Part shown: positions 16,368 to 24,990 of the stretch, piece by piece
How the letters are laid out: every line of letters begins with the position of its first letter
Numbering within the stretch: the stretch's first letter is position 1
Origin: Pontibacillus salipaludis
GTDB taxonomy: Bacteria; Bacillota; Bacilli; Bacillales; BH030062
Length of the DNA stretch: 64,000 bases
Direction: 5' to 3'
Assembly: GCF_014642405.1 (NCBI RefSeq)
Contig: NZ_BMIN01000010.1
Span: forward strand, 1 to 64,000
The notes under the pieces: generated by a model
Database searches by the model: none
What the model saw: the letters and a program-made list of their open reading frames with translations, nothing else
What the model was told of the DNA's origin: nothing
Translations under genes and position numbers: made by a program

Positions 16368-17057
16368 ATGTCTAAACTTTCTGAAATGTATCATCATTAC
16401 CTAGGTTCAAAACAAAAATGGTTACAATTTTCACTTTACTTATTCGGCATTGTAATCTCTAGCCTAGGATTAGCGCTTCTTGTGATCTCAGCTGTCGGGG
16501 TAGCTCCCGGGGATAGTGTAGCACTTGGTTTATCTAAGCGATTTGATATCAAAATTGGTTATTTACTTATCATTGGATTTATAGCCCTTGTCCTTGTAAA
16601 TGCCAAGATTGAAGGGAAACGACCTCGTTTTGAATCATTATTACCCATCCTTTTAAGAGGATGGACATTAAACCTATGGTTATACAACGTGTTAAACAAT
16701 ACACGCATTGATGTGTTGTGGGCCCAATGGGGTGTGTTCGTTATTGGAGTCGTGTTCATGGGACTTGGAATCGGAATGTATTTACGCGCTCCATTCCCTC
16801 ATATTCCTGTTGATCACTTCATGATGATTGTAAATGAAAAGACAAACCAATCTAAACGAGTGGTACGAATTCTCTTTGAGTTCGCCCTTGCTGGCCTAGG
16901 TCTTTATTTAGGTGGTTGGGATGTAGTTGGACTAGGAACAGTCATTACCGCCTTATTCCTCGGACCTATTATTCAATACTTCTATGAGATAACAGGCTTT
17001 GTAGAGCGACTCAGTCACTCTAAAGCTTCAAAAAAACAAGACTCGGTATTAGAGTGA
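16368..17057 (+). CDS. YczE/YyaS-like membrane protein
   Basis: A protein of 229 residues with about five membrane spans. The LFGIVISSLGLALLVIS segment followed by GVAPGDSVALGLSKRFDIKIGY matches the YczE/YitT-like family (DUF161-related), in which YczE was linked to surfactin production in Bacillus. The molecular role is unknown. ATG 16368 is chosen because AAAAAAGGAG lies 7 nt upstream; an upstream in-frame ATG at 16311 lacks one. Its last codons overlap the convergent membrane protein by 9 bp. Confidence 0.75.
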   Translation: MSKLSEMYHHYLGSKQKWLQFSLYLFGIVISSLGLALLVISAVGVAPGDSVALGLSKRFDIKIGYLLIIGFIALVLVNAKIEGKRPRFESLLPILLRGWTLNLWLYNVLNNTRIDVLWAQWGVFVIGVVFMGLGIGMYLRAPFPHIPVDHFMMIVNEKTNQSKRVVRILFEFALAGLGLYLGGWDVVGLGTVITALFLGPIIQYFYEITGFVERLSHSKASKKQDSVLE

Positions 17058-17606
17058 ACGCTTTCTACTAGCGTTCACTTTTTTTATAATCAAATAAATA
17101 ATAGCCAAACCAATTAAGATTCCGTTCACTAAAGAAAAGATATCTCCATAATGACGCCTGTCCCAGTATGATACAGGCCCTCTTATAATCAAGTCACTAA
17201 CTGGATAAAAGATAGGTATGGCATCATTAACATGTGTAAGTAGATCAATAACAACATGACCAAGCCACCCATACATAAAGCCTGTCCATTTATTCATCTT
17301 CCACCCTTTGTAATAAACAACCAAAGCAAACACAATTCCCCAAATAAAGATTGAATGCCCCGCCTCCCTTAATACCTCCACAACCGGATGAGCAAATAAA
17401 GCATGAGCCAGATCATGCACAACCCCAGCCCACCCCATCTCTTCTATCGCATTAGCAGTAAAAATATCGCCAAAAATTAAGATATAAAAGAACATAATAT
17501 AGTAAATCAAATCAGGAAACACACTCCCTACAAGCGCATAAGGAACAGCTTCTTTCTTCTTACGCAATGCGACATACGTCCAAAATCCATGATGTAATGT
17601 ATTCAT
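17049..17606 (-). CDS. Predicted membrane metal-dependent hydrolase (DUF457-like)
   Basis: A membrane protein of 185 residues. Histidine and aspartate motifs are spread between about four spans: LHHGFWTY, SVFPDLIYY, VHDLAHALFAHP, GWLGHVVIDLLTHVND. This pattern recalls the YdjM/DUF457 group of membrane-bound metal-dependent hydrolases. The substrate is unknown. AAAAGGAGC precedes the ATG. It is convergent and 9-bp overlapping with the YczE-like gene, so the shared terminator lies partly inside coding sequence. Confidence 0.7.
   Translation of the reverse strand: MNTLHHGFWTYVALRKKKEAVPYALVGSVFPDLIYYIMFFYILIFGDIFTANAIEEMGWAGVVHDLAHALFAHPVVEVLREAGHSIFIWGIVFALVVYYKGWKMNKWTGFMYGWLGHVVIDLLTHVNDAIPIFYPVSDLIIRGPVSYWDRRHYGDIFSLVNGILIGLAIIYLIIKKVNASRKRSL
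17054..17086 (+). terminator. Terminator overlapping two convergent 3' ends
   Basis: GTGAACGC pairs with GCGTTCAC, followed by seven T. The left arm overlaps the last codons of the plus-strand gene and the last codons of the convergent gene. Confidence 0.85.
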
Positions 17607-17624
17607 GATGGAATAGGCTCCTTT

Positions 17625-17696
17625 TCATTTAGGTTTGTTAAATGGAACAAAGTTTTCATAATAGGAAGGATTGTTGATGACTTGAAGCTGAGACAT
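17625..17696 (-). CDS. Possible 23-codon leader peptide
   Basis: The frame MSQLQVINNPSYYENFVPFN plus three residues ends 18 bp before the start at 17606, and its stop runs into that gene's ribosome site. There is no clear ribosome site of its own. It could also be the 3' stub of a gene disrupted by palindromic repeat C. Weak call. Confidence 0.2.
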   Translation of the reverse strand: MSQLQVINNPSYYENFVPFNKPK

Positions 17697-17731
17697 TTGA
17701 GGCGGATAGGTCCGTTGCTTTAATAGTGATT

Positions 17732-17858
17732 GGGCTTGCTCGGGGACAACTCGCTTTCCTGCGGGGAGCTGGGAAGCCTCCTCGTTCGCTAGCGCTCTCT
17801 GTGGGGTCTCCCCTAGACTCCTTATCCCGCGGGAGTCTCGCAGTCCCCGAGCAAGCCC
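17732..17858 (-). repeat. Long palindromic repeat, copy C (type II arms)
   Basis: It is 127 bp with perfect 16-bp arms (GGGCTTGCTCGGGGAC) and an outer AGGTCCGTT (17708) / AACGGACCT (17873). The core is the reverse complement of copy B's core with only a few substitutions; the arms are a different sequence yet still perfectly paired. Confidence 0.9.
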
Positions 17859-17947
17859 TGCCATGGGTGATGAACGGACCTCATACAATCCCAGGGCCAA
17901 CCCTCACATTCTCATATATGGCGCGTTTGGGTTACTCTTCATTCAGC

Positions 17948-18102
17948 AAAGGTGGGCCTGGAAATTGCGAGACTCCTGCGGCAGTAGGAGCCTCATTAGT
18001 GAAAGAGGAAGTTCGACTAAGACCGTCACGTCCTGTGACAACGTCGAACGACCCCACGTCGTGTGGGGCCGCGGAAAGCGAGTGATTTTCAGGCCCACCT
18101 TT
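17948..18102 (+). repeat. Long palindromic repeat, copy D (type I arms)
   Basis: It is 155 bp. The arms AAAGGTGGGCCTGGAAAT and ATTTTCAGGCCCACCTTT pair with one G-T wobble. The core begins TTGCGAGACTCCTGCGG and ends GGAAAGCGAGTG, with a longer, different centre. Relative to copy A one arm base pair changes T-A to G-C. No other feature lies between copy D and the terminator at 18199. Confidence 0.88.
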
Positions 18103-18198
18103 CGCTCCATTTAGGCAAACGGAAACGACTCTCCATCCATCGCATAACAAAGCCATCTGAACTTTGAGTCTTTCATAGGACTTAAACAAACATATAAT

Positions 18199-18231
18199 AA
18201 AAAGGTGCTCTGCAACGTTCGCTAGAGCACC
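18199..18231 (-). terminator. Terminator of the 75-aa gene
   Basis: AGGTGCTCT pairs with AGAGCACC across a 12-nt loop, with a minus-strand T-run. Confidence 0.82.
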
Positions 18232-18240
18232 CCCACTAGA

Positions 18241-18468
18241 TTAGCACCAACCTAAGTCGCAATCATGAACGAATTGAGTGACAGGTTCACCTGCTTCTTC
18301 CACTTTATATATGCGGTTTCCTTCTGCAACAAATCCGGATTGAAGCAAATACTCTTTCTTGTTATTCCGTAACGATATTTCACCAATACGATCCTTGTTA
18401 AGAAACAGTTCAAAGCCATCTCCATTCACTTTCCCTACCACACGCTCAGTGATCTCGACTTTTTTCAT
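18241..18468 (-). CDS. Small protein resembling DUF2553 (YusG-like)
   Basis: A 75-residue soluble protein: VEITERVVGKVNGDGFELFLNK near the start and a conserved-looking C-terminus FVHDCDLGWC with two cysteines. Length and the DCDLGWC ending recall the DUF2553/YusG family of Bacillus, which has no known function; the assignment is from memory. AATGAGGGAGG precedes the ATG. It is a single gene with its own terminator. Confidence 0.6.
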   Translation of the reverse strand: MKKVEITERVVGKVNGDGFELFLNKDRIGEISLRNNKKEYLLQSGFVAEGNRIYKVEEAGEPVTQFVHDCDLGWC

Positions 18469-18756
18469 CTTTTTCCTCCCTCATTGTTGTTCATAATTCA
18501 GGACAAAAGACAATGGACGATAATCTAAATCGGAAATGATGTAATATAACCTCTATTTCCCCTCCTTCTATTCTCTTACTCTATAAATATAATGGAGAGG
18601 CGACGAAAAGAACGAATATTCAGACTTTAATTGACAAAAATTTAAACCTTTATTAAATCTTATCTAGAGAGGCTATCACTCCCAGTAAATCATTTGCGCT
18701 CCCTATCCCCTTACCTGTATAACTTCTCTACCCCTACCAAGAAATCCTATCCACAA
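18469..18756. other. Intergenic gap, promoter region only
   Basis: About 290 bp between the 75-aa gene and the msrAB terminator. It holds AT-rich promoter-like sequence for the minus-strand 75-aa gene; I see no gene or repeat. Confidence 0.4.
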
Positions 18757-18797
18757 AACAAAAAGGAGCAGCGGGAGTACTACTCCAACTGCCCCTT
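18757..18797 (-). terminator. Terminator of the two-component/msrAB operon
   Basis: AAGGAGCAGCGGGAGTA pairs with TACTCCAACTGCCCCTT with mismatches; the minus strand ends in five T. Confidence 0.75.
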
Positions 18798-18804
18798 ATC
18801 GTTG

Positions 18805-19902
18805 TTATTCTTCAAATTGATCCAAGAATTCTCCGTACCCTTTTTCTTCCATTTCCTCTTTAGGGATAAATTCAAGTGCTGCGGAGTTCATACAATACCG
18901 AAGACCCGTTGGTTCAGGACCATCCTCAAATACGTGCCCTAAATGGGAATCTGCTTTTTTGCTTCGAACTTCAGTGCGTGTTCCAAATAGTCCAGGATCA
19001 GGTTTCGTTACAACGTTTTCTTCGACTAGTGGCTTTGTGAAACTCGGCCATCCTGTACCTGATTTATATTTATCTTTAGAGCTAAACAATGGTTCCCCAG
19101 AAACAATATCCACATAAATGCCTTCTTCTTTATTATCCCAATAGGCATTATCAAACGCCGGCTCTGTGCCGTCTTCCTGAGTCACTTTATACTGCATATC
19201 TGTAAGCATTTCTTTTAATTCTTCCTCTGAATAGTTACCTGGGATTTCAACCTTTAAGTCTTCCCCCCAAGTATTTTCTAAATAGTCATCCCGTCCAGAG
19301 TTGCTTCGGTAAATCTTATAACGAACTGAATTTTCCTTATAATAATCCTGGTGATAATCTTCTGCTTTATAAAAGGTTTTCGCTTCACGGATTGGAGTGA
19401 CAATCTCTTTATCAAATCGACCTGATTCCGCTAACTTCTCCTTAGAAGCTTCTGCAGCTTTCTTTTGTTCTTCATCATGATAGAAGATCGCTGTCGTGTA
19501 TTGATATCCTCGATCTACGAACTGACCTCCATCATCAGTTGGATTGATTTGTCTCCAAAAAACTTCTAGTAAGGTTTCATAACTGATAACATCAGGGTCG
19601 TAGTGGACTTGGACCGATTCAATATGTTCAGTGGAACCTGAGGAAACATCGTTATAGGATGGATTCTCCATATCTCCACCTGTATAACCGGACAGGACTT
19701 CACTTACTCCATTTAGCTTCTCAAAAGGAGGCTCCATACACCAGAAACAACCGCCTGCGAATGTGGCTACGGCTTCATATTCATCAGCATTTACCGCTTC
19801 GCTTCCTGTTGATCGTTCAAACACATATTTATAACCCATCGGAATGAAAATAATCCCCAATACGACAACAACAACGGCAGAAAGAACCCACTTTAATTTC
19901 AT
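18805..19902 (-). CDS. msrAB: Membrane-anchored methionine sulfoxide reductase MsrA-MsrB fusion
   Basis: A protein of 365 residues: an N-terminal membrane anchor ([21 protein letters not shown]), an MsrA domain with catalytic [16 protein letters not shown], then an MsrB domain with [10 protein letters not shown] and resolving/catalytic [11 protein letters not shown]. The MsrB zinc CxxC pairs are absent. It should repair oxidised methionine (both S and R epimers) in proteins outside the membrane, using an external thiol donor. ATG 19902 overlaps the histidine kinase stop (ATGA) and follows GGAGG. It is the last gene of a regulator-kinase-reductase operon, an informative context for the signal sensed. 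Confidence 0.92.
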   Translation of the reverse strand: MKLKWVLSAVVVVVLGIIFIPMGYKYVFERSTGSEAVNADEYEAVATFAGGCFWCMEPPFEKLNGVSEVLSGYTGGDMENPSYNDVSSGSTEHIESVQVHYDPDVISYETLLEVFWRQINPTDDGGQFVDRGYQYTTAIFYHDEEQKKAAEASKEKLAESGRFDKEIVTPIREAKTFYKAEDYHQDYYKENSVRYKIYRSNSGRDDYLENTWGEDLKVEIPGNYSEEELKEMLTDMQYKVTQEDGTEPAFDNAYWDNKEEGIYVDIVSGEPLFSSKDKYKSGTGWPSFTKPLVEENVVTKPDPGLFGTRTEVRSKKADSHLGHVFEDGPEPTGLRYCMNSAALEFIPKEEMEEKGYGEFLDQFEE

Positions 19903-20951
19903 TCTTTTGTTTCCTCCTTCATGTTGAATGGTAATGTGAACCAAAATATGGCCCCATCATGGAGCTGACTTTTCACACCAATTTCCCCTCCATGGCGCTC
20001 AACGATTTCTTTACAAATCGCCAGTCCCAAACCAGAACCACCGTAACTTTTATTCCTTGATTTCTCTACCCGATAAAACCTTTCAAATATATGCCGCTGA
20101 TCGGTTTCTTCTATGCCAGGACCTGTATCCTCTAGTGTAAAACGTGTTTCACTCATGCTTTGTGAAATATGCAGCGTGATTCTATCACCATCTTGCGTAT
20201 AACGAATGGCATTTTCAACCAAATTGCTCAACACACGCTTTAGCTGATTCGGCAAGGCTCGAACAGGTTTCAATCCTTCATCTAAATTCACATCGAGTTG
20301 TAAAGATTTATCTCGTAACAGGATATCAAACTCCTGTAAGGTTTCGATGACTACTTGGTCCAGATGAATCCATTCCGTCTTTAAAGCTCCTTCATTCCTC
20401 TCTAACTGGGATAGTTCCAATAATTCTTGGATAAGTTGAGAAACTCGCTGTGTTTCAGTATGAATGGTAGCTAAATAAGCATCTCTTGTTTCTTTATCTT
20501 CTAAAACATCATCTTGCAAAGCTTCTACATACGAATTAATAGAAGCAACCGGAGTTTTGAGGTCATGGGACATATTAGCGATTAAGTCTTGCTTAAATGC
20601 TTCTGACTCTTTTACTTTTTGGAACATTTGATTCAAGTCATCGGCCATTCGATTATAACTTGCAGCTAGTTCCTTAAACTCTTTAGGACCTGACTCCTTA
20701 ATATGAGTATTAAACTCACCCTCTGCTAGCTTCTTGGATGTCTCAGACAGTTCTCTCACCCCTTTTAATAAGGGATGCGTCACAATCAAGTGTGAAACAA
20801 TCGAGACTAGGCCGGCTCCAATTGTAATCAGTGACAATAGTAAGATGACATCTGTTGAAAGGAACATATGCACATAGCTTATGAGCAAGAAAATGATAAT
20901 AATCGAGATCGATAACAAGTTTGAAAAGATTAGTATGGTCCTAAGTTTCAT
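19899..20951 (-). CDS. Sensor histidine kinase (HAMP, HisKA, HATPase)
   Basis: An inner-membrane kinase of 350 residues. Two spans (residues ~7-29 and ~36-58) are separated by a very short outer loop, so sensing is probably within the membrane or through a partner. A HAMP domain follows ([13 protein letters not shown]), then the H-box [16 protein letters not shown]-box [16 protein letters not shown] and G-boxes DTGPGIEE and GGSGLGLAI. It overlaps the response regulator by 4 bp upstream and msrAB by 4 bp downstream. Confidence 0.92.
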   Translation of the reverse strand: MKLRTILIFSNLLSISIIIIFLLISYVHMFLSTDVILLLSLITIGAGLVSIVSHLIVTHPLLKGVRELSETSKKLAEGEFNTHIKESGPKEFKELAASYNRMADDLNQMFQKVKESEAFKQDLIANMSHDLKTPVASINSYVEALQDDVLEDKETRDAYLATIHTETQRVSQLIQELLELSQLERNEGALKTEWIHLDQVVIETLQEFDILLRDKSLQLDVNLDEGLKPVRALPNQLKRVLSNLVENAIRYTQDGDRITLHISQSMSETRFTLEDTGPGIEETDQRHIFERFYRVEKSRNKSYGGSGLGLAICKEIVERHGGEIGVKSQLHDGAIFWFTLPFNMKEETKE

Positions 20952-21634
20952 GAAGTTTGCCTCTCAAACTTATAACCAATGCCCCAGACCGTTTTAATGT
21001 AGACAGGTTTAGCTGGATCCTCTTCTATTTTTTCTCTGAGTTTTCGAATGTGAACGTTAATGGTGTTGGTATCTCCTTCATAATCAAACCCCCATAGCCT
21101 CTCTAAAAGATGCGATCTCGAGAAAACTTGGGCTTCGTGTTGAACAAGAAACCAGAGCAAATCAAATTCTTTAGCTGTTGTTTCAATCAGTTGGTCAGCT
21201 TTCCAAACTGCTCTTTTTGTAGCATCAATTGTAACGGAACCAAATTGCTGGACCTGATCCTTACCGTGAAGATCATAACGTCGCATGACATTTTTAAGCC
21301 TTAAAACGAGTTCACGAGGACTAAATGGCTTTGTTATATAATCATCCACACCAATGGACAAACCAGCAAGGCGATCTTTTTCTTGGCCTAGAGCTGTTAA
21401 TAGTATAACCGGCGTTTCTTCTTCGAATCGGATTTCTTCTGCTAAATCAAGCCCACTTTTAACTGGCATCATAATGTCTAAAATAACAGCATCCGGTTTC
21501 GATTCTTTCCATTTATCTGTAGCTTCTTGACCGTCTCTAGCCACAACAACAGAATACTTTTCCCTCTCTAAATAACGTTTACAAACATCAATAATATTCT
21601 CATCGTCCTCTGCTAATAAAATTGTATAACTCAT
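20948..21634 (-). CDS. OmpR/PhoB-family response regulator
   Basis: A regulator of 228 residues: receiver domain with the acidic pair EDDE, phosphoacceptor Asp in AVILDIMMP, conserved Thr (LLTA) and Lys (ITKPF), then a winged-helix DNA-binding domain (FDLLWFLVQHEAQVFSR, VNVHIRKLREKIE-like). It is the first gene of the operon, and its likely targets include its own promoter and msrAB (inferred). GGGTGATG precedes the start. The 134 bp upstream are AT-rich. Confidence 0.93.
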   Translation of the reverse strand: MSYTILLAEDDENIIDVCKRYLEREKYSVVVARDGQEATDKWKESKPDAVILDIMMPVKSGLDLAEEIRFEEETPVILLTALGQEKDRLAGLSIGVDDYITKPFSPRELVLRLKNVMRRYDLHGKDQVQQFGSVTIDATKRAVWKADQLIETTAKEFDLLWFLVQHEAQVFSRSHLLERLWGFDYEGDTNTINVHIRKLREKIEEDPAKPVYIKTVWGIGYKFERQTS

Positions 21635-21768
21635 CCCATCACCCGTCTCTATTCAGCATCTCCATATCCAATGCATTCTTTCTAAACATTTCACTAGTAG
21701 CTTAATGAGAACTTATTTACACTATATAATTAAAATATAAAATTTCTATAAACTTCTGAGCTTTTCTT

Positions 21769-22050
21769 TCATTCTGTTTCTCGGTTTAACACATCTACGT
21801 ACTGCTTTCCTTCCAAGAGAGATAACCCTAAAGCTTGTCGGGCTCTTTTCACCGCTTTAACCTCTTCGCCTTTTTGTATGAGCGTTCTAAGTTCTTCATT
21901 TACCTCAGGTTCTGACACATCCACGTCCCTCTTTATTCGATCCACCTTATTTTTCACTTGTTTATACTCTTTATCTACTTTTTTCAGGTTACCCATTACG
22001 ACTATACCGAAGATTATGAATAGAAGTACAATAACAGTCACTATGTTCAT
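21769..22050 (-). CDS. Small membrane protein with an L7/L12-like C-terminal motif
   Basis: A protein of 93 residues. A single N-terminal span (NIVTVIVLLFIIFGIVVMG) is followed by a charged coiled-coil-like region. The C-terminal helix pair EVKAVKRARQALGLSLLEGK then QYVDVL resembles the ribosomal L7/L12 C-terminal consensus (IKxVRxxTGLGLKEAKxLVE). ATG 22050 is chosen because TAAGGAGGGG lies upstream. The function is unknown; similar short proteins are common in Firmicutes. Confidence 0.65.
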   Translation of the reverse strand: MNIVTVIVLLFIIFGIVVMGNLKKVDKEYKQVKNKVDRIKRDVDVSEPEVNEELRTLIQKGEEVKAVKRARQALGLSLLEGKQYVDVLNRETE

Positions 22051-22216
22051 ACTACCCCTCCTTAAGTTAAATAAAAGCTTCAAGATATAGATGGCCCCTC
22101 TTTGTTTCATTTTTCCATTATAAACGCCATGTATTTTGTTCGTACAATAGGCGCACTTCTTCCTCCGCCTCATTGAAACATCATGAGCCATGAAGGAAGG
22201 GATTTATGTACAAATA

Positions 22217-22252
22217 ACAAGGCGATTAACATATATGTTAATCGCCTTGTTT
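22217..22252 (-). terminator. Terminator of the 91-aa membrane gene
   Basis: CAAGGCGATTAACAT pairs perfectly with ATGTTAATCGCCTTG. Confidence 0.75.
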
Positions 22253-22273
22253 CATTACCTAAATGTTTTTAGC

Positions 22274-22549
22274 TCAATCATAGTTTGAACTTAACAAATA
22301 TCCTATTAATGCCATACAGCCAACAACAATGGACAGGATAAACAAAATCGCATATCCACCACTATAAAGATTAGGATTGTAATTATGATATGGTGTTAAA
22401 AGTAGTGCACTAAAAATACTAAGGACAATTACGGTAAAAAAAACCTTATTGTAAATCGCCTTCGTGCGAGAATCTTTCCCTTTAATCAGGCTATACATAA
22501 TGGCAATACTAGCAGCACTCCCAAATGCAATAGTAATAAACAAATTCAA
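22274..22549 (-). CDS. Three-span membrane protein, unknown function
   Basis: A protein of 91 residues with three hydrophobic segments (LFITIAFGSAASIAIMYSLI; FFTVIVLSIFSALLL; AILFILSIVVGCMALIGYLL). The TTG at 22549 is chosen because AGGGGGA lies 7 nt upstream; longer forms would start inside the SDR gene. It begins 20 bp after the stop of that SDR gene, so the two may be cotranscribed. I do not recognise the family. Confidence 0.55.
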   Translation of the reverse strand: MNLFITIAFGSAASIAIMYSLIKGKDSRTKAIYNKVFFTVIVLSIFSALLLTPYHNYNPNLYSGGYAILFILSIVVGCMALIGYLLSSNYD

Positions 22550-22568
22550 AAAAAATCCCCCTATCTGC

Positions 22569-23333
22569 TCAGTCCTGAAATCCTCCATCAGAGTGGATGA
22601 TCTGACCCGTAATCCAGTTCGCTTCTTCACTCGCTAAGAAAGCTACTAAATTAGCAGCCTCTTCGGGAGTACCGATTCTACCAGTTGGAAACTTCCCTCT
22701 TAAGAAATCCTTCGTTTTCAAGTCCATACCTGAATCGGTCGGCCCCGGGTCCAGTGCATTTACGGTGATGGATTGACCAGCGAGCTCCATTGCAAGGGAC
22801 TTCGTGAACGCTGAAATAGCACCCTTTGTCGCCACATAAGCTAAGTTCCCTGGTTCAGGGCTTTTATCTTGCCCCGATACAAAGTTGATGATTTTTCCTT
22901 TCTTATGGCGGGCCGTCAGAAGTTTCGCAAACTCAGCGGAAAGCATACACGTCCCTGTAACATTCACGGCACAATGCTGATTCAATAATTCGTAAGTTAA
23001 TTCATTATGCCCTACCTCCACACAAAAGGTTGCATTATTTACTAACACAGCAGGCGTTCCAAGGGTCCGTTCTACTTCCTGGAGAAGCATAGTTGCCGAA
23101 TCTTCCCTGGCTAAATCAAGTTCCATATGAGCAGCACGGATCCCCTTTTCTCGTAATTCTTCAGAGAATCTTTCTCCAAAATCCCTCTTTCTATCGTCAT
23201 ACCCAGTCTTAACATCATAATGATGTAAATGAGTAAAAAAGATATCAAAACCATCGTTACCAAGCTTCCTGCAAACCGCCGCCCCAATCCCATTAGGCCG
23301 ACTTGCTCCTGTAATAATCGCCACTTTATTCAA
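22569..23333 (-). CDS. Short-chain dehydrogenase/reductase
   Basis: An NAD(P)-dependent oxidoreductase of 254 residues. The cofactor loop is TGASRPNGIG and the NNAT motif is VLVNNAT. In the catalytic region FVSGQD carries the serine and YVATKGA carries Tyr-x3-Lys, and PGPTDSGMD follows. The unusual THLHHYD segment after beta2 suggests NADPH or substrate-loop differences. The TTG at 23333 is chosen because GAAGGGGAC lies 8 nt upstream. The substrate is unknown. Confidence 0.82.
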   Translation of the reverse strand: MNKVAIITGASRPNGIGAAVCRKLGNDGFDIFFTHLHHYDVKTGYDDRKRDFGERFSEELREKGIRAAHMELDLAREDSATMLLQEVERTLGTPAVLVNNATFCVEVGHNELTYELLNQHCAVNVTGTCMLSAEFAKLLTARHKKGKIINFVSGQDKSPEPGNLAYVATKGAISAFTKSLAMELAGQSITVNALDPGPTDSGMDLKTKDFLRGKFPTGRIGTPEEAANLVAFLASEEANWITGQIIHSDGGFQD

Positions 23334-23414
23334 TTGATTGTCCCCTTCCATATTTATCATTCGACAAATATAGCAAGGTTCCTCCGACATATTGGAGCAG
23401 TGCTCAAGGTAAGA

Positions 23415-23456
23415 GATTGTTTCCGATAGCTTTATGAGCTTAAGGTGGAAACGGAA
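23415..23456 (+). repeat. Core-less remnant of the type I palindromic element
   Basis: TTTCCGATAGC followed by AAGGTGG mirrors the left outer part of copy A (TTTCCGTTAGC then AAAGGTGG). It jumps straight to GGAAAC, the right outer arm. The ~130-bp core is missing. Confidence 0.45.
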
Positions 23457-23527
23457 TTAGGGCACATATAGATTCTAGAGGGCACCGCAACACTCACACA
23501 CGGGGGGCCGTTAGAAAAGCAGTCTAT

Positions 23528-24262
23528 CTAACCCTTATTTCTGTCAGCGTAATGTGCCATGGCATCTTTCATAAAAGCCGCTAGTCCTTCTCCGTATTGA
23601 TCAATATTTTTAGTGAATCGCTCGTCATCCACATACAATTGCCCCAGTCCTCTGAAAGCTTCTGTAGAATAGTCGCCAATACGATTCAGAAAATGATACC
23701 ATTCCCCGATTGTACTTTGCGCTTCGTCTGTATCAGGTGCGTCATAACGTAATTTAGCAAGTTTCCTATAGATTGTACCCGTTTCTTCTTTAATCTTCTC
23801 CGGATCCATTTTCTTGATGTTTTGTTTAGACTTATCAACTGCTTGATCCCCATACTTCTCTCTTGCTTCTTGTTCATAAGGATTTTGACTGAAATCAAAT
23901 CCCTCAAATCTTTCTTTGTTTGTCATAGTCGTGCCTCCTTTGGCGTGCTGAATTGTTTTATCCACTGTCATAACCATTTGATCCAACCGACTTCGCTTTT
24001 CAATTAAAAGATTTCGGTGCAACTCAAGTGCTTCGATGCGGTCAAAGTCAGATGAATGGATAATCTCTTTGATCTTCTTTAACGGAAAGCCCATCTCTTT
24101 AAAGAAGAGAATTTGCTGAAGCATTTCAAGATCAGCATCCGAGTAAATCCGATAACTCGCATCTGTCGTATTACTGGGGGTCAAAAGGCCAATCTCGTCG
24201 TAATAATGAAGCGTACGCACACTAATTCCTGTTAGATCAGCAACCTCTTTTACTTTTAGCAA
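23528..24262 (-). CDS. TipAL/Mta-like MerR regulator with TipAS ligand domain
   Basis: A regulator of 244 residues: MerR-type winged helix (MLKVKEVADLTGISVRTLHYYDEIGLL), a coiled-coil dimer helix to ~110, then a TipAS antibiotic-recognition domain from ~120 (FDFSQNPYEQEAREKYGD, ending MAHYADRNKG). Bacillus Mta of the same architecture activates multidrug transporters. GGAGG precedes the start, and its own promoter has the expected 19-bp spacer, consistent with autoactivation. No transporter lies next to it, so targets are elsewhere. Confidence 0.88.
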   Translation of the reverse strand: MLKVKEVADLTGISVRTLHYYDEIGLLTPSNTTDASYRIYSDADLEMLQQILFFKEMGFPLKKIKEIIHSSDFDRIEALELHRNLLIEKRSRLDQMVMTVDKTIQHAKGGTTMTNKERFEGFDFSQNPYEQEAREKYGDQAVDKSKQNIKKMDPEKIKEETGTIYRKLAKLRYDAPDTDEAQSTIGEWYHFLNRIGDYSTEAFRGLGQLYVDDERFTKNIDQYGEGLAAFMKDAMAHYADRNKG

Positions 24263-24287
24263 GGTGGTAACCTCCTTCCTAATGAAA

Positions 24288-24318
24288 ACAATAAGCTATG
24301 ACGTAACGTGAGAGTCAA
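24288..24318 (-). promoter_or_regulatory. MerR-type promoter (19-bp spacer) of the TipAL-like gene
   Basis: On the minus strand TTGACT (24313-24318) and TATTGT (24288-24293) are separated by exactly 19 bp, which contain the dyad CTCACGTTACGTCA. Overlong spacers with a central dyad are the hallmark of MerR-activated promoters. Confidence 0.7.
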
Positions 24319-24360
24319 TGAATAGTTTAAGACAGATTAAAAAAGTCCTTCCCATACTAA

Positions 24361-24392
24361 AAACCCCCCTAGTCTTTAAACTAGGGGGTAAT
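24361..24392 (-). terminator. Terminator of the VOC gene
   Basis: ACCCCCCTAG pairs with CTAGGGGGT; the minus-strand side has five T. Confidence 0.85.
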
Positions 24393-24396
24393 ATTC

Positions 24397-24891
24397 TTAA
24401 TATTCACCAGCAGAGTATGTTAACTCGTAGCTGTGTGTATAAATTTCAAACACATTTCCAAATGGATCTTCTACATATACCATTTTATAAGGCTTGTCGC
24501 CTGGGTAGTACTCACGAATCGGCATGCGCTGCTTACCGCCGTATGATTTAATTTTTTCTACCATTTCTTCAATGTTTGGGTCTTGAATACAGAAGTGGAA
24601 GATTCCCGTTTTCCAATACTCGAAATTGTCTTCTGGCGTTTCATTGTTTCCAAATTCGAATAACTCAACTCCAATGCGGTCTCCTGTAGATAAGTGGGCA
24701 ATACGGAATTCTTCCCAGTCATTGCCGAAAACATCACGGCACATTTGACCTACTGGTGTATCATCATTGTAAACCGGAGATGGCTCCATAATGACATACC
24801 ACCCAAAAACCTCTGTATAAAATTTAACCGCTTCATCAACGTTAGGTACTGAAAGTCCAATGTGTGAGAAATTTCTTGGATATGGTTGCAT
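24397..24891 (-). CDS. VOC (glyoxalase/dioxygenase) superfamily protein
   Basis: A protein of 164 residues with one vicinal-oxygen-chelate module pair: FSHIGLSVPNVDEAVKFYTEVFGW (first metal His), GVELFEF, GIFHFCIQDPN (second His) and EDPFGNVFEIYTH (Glu ligand). Members act as dioxygenases, glyoxalases or thiol/antibiotic resistance enzymes; the substrate is not clear. ATG 24891 follows AGGAGGG. It is divergent from the HxlR regulator across a strong palindrome, so it is probably that regulator's target. Confidence 0.85.
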   Translation of the reverse strand: MQPYPRNFSHIGLSVPNVDEAVKFYTEVFGWYVIMEPSPVYNDDTPVGQMCRDVFGNDWEEFRIAHLSTGDRIGVELFEFGNNETPEDNFEYWKTGIFHFCIQDPNIEEMVEKIKSYGGKQRMPIREYYPGDKPYKMVYVEDPFGNVFEIYTHSYELTYSAGEY

Positions 24892-24961
24892 ATCTTTTCC
24901 CTCCTGTTTATCTTTTGACAATTGTCATTGTATATAAGTATAGTTCAGTATGTAAGTATGC

Positions 24962-24990
24962 ACTTTTAGGTTAGAGACTAACCTAAAAGT
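24962..24990. promoter_or_regulatory. HxlR operator palindrome between VOC and HxlR genes
   Basis: Perfect 13-bp arms ACTTTTAGGTTAG and CTAACCTAAAAGT around AGA, at a divergent promoter and 20 bp before the HxlR start. The expected ligand is that regulator dimer. Confidence 0.72.
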
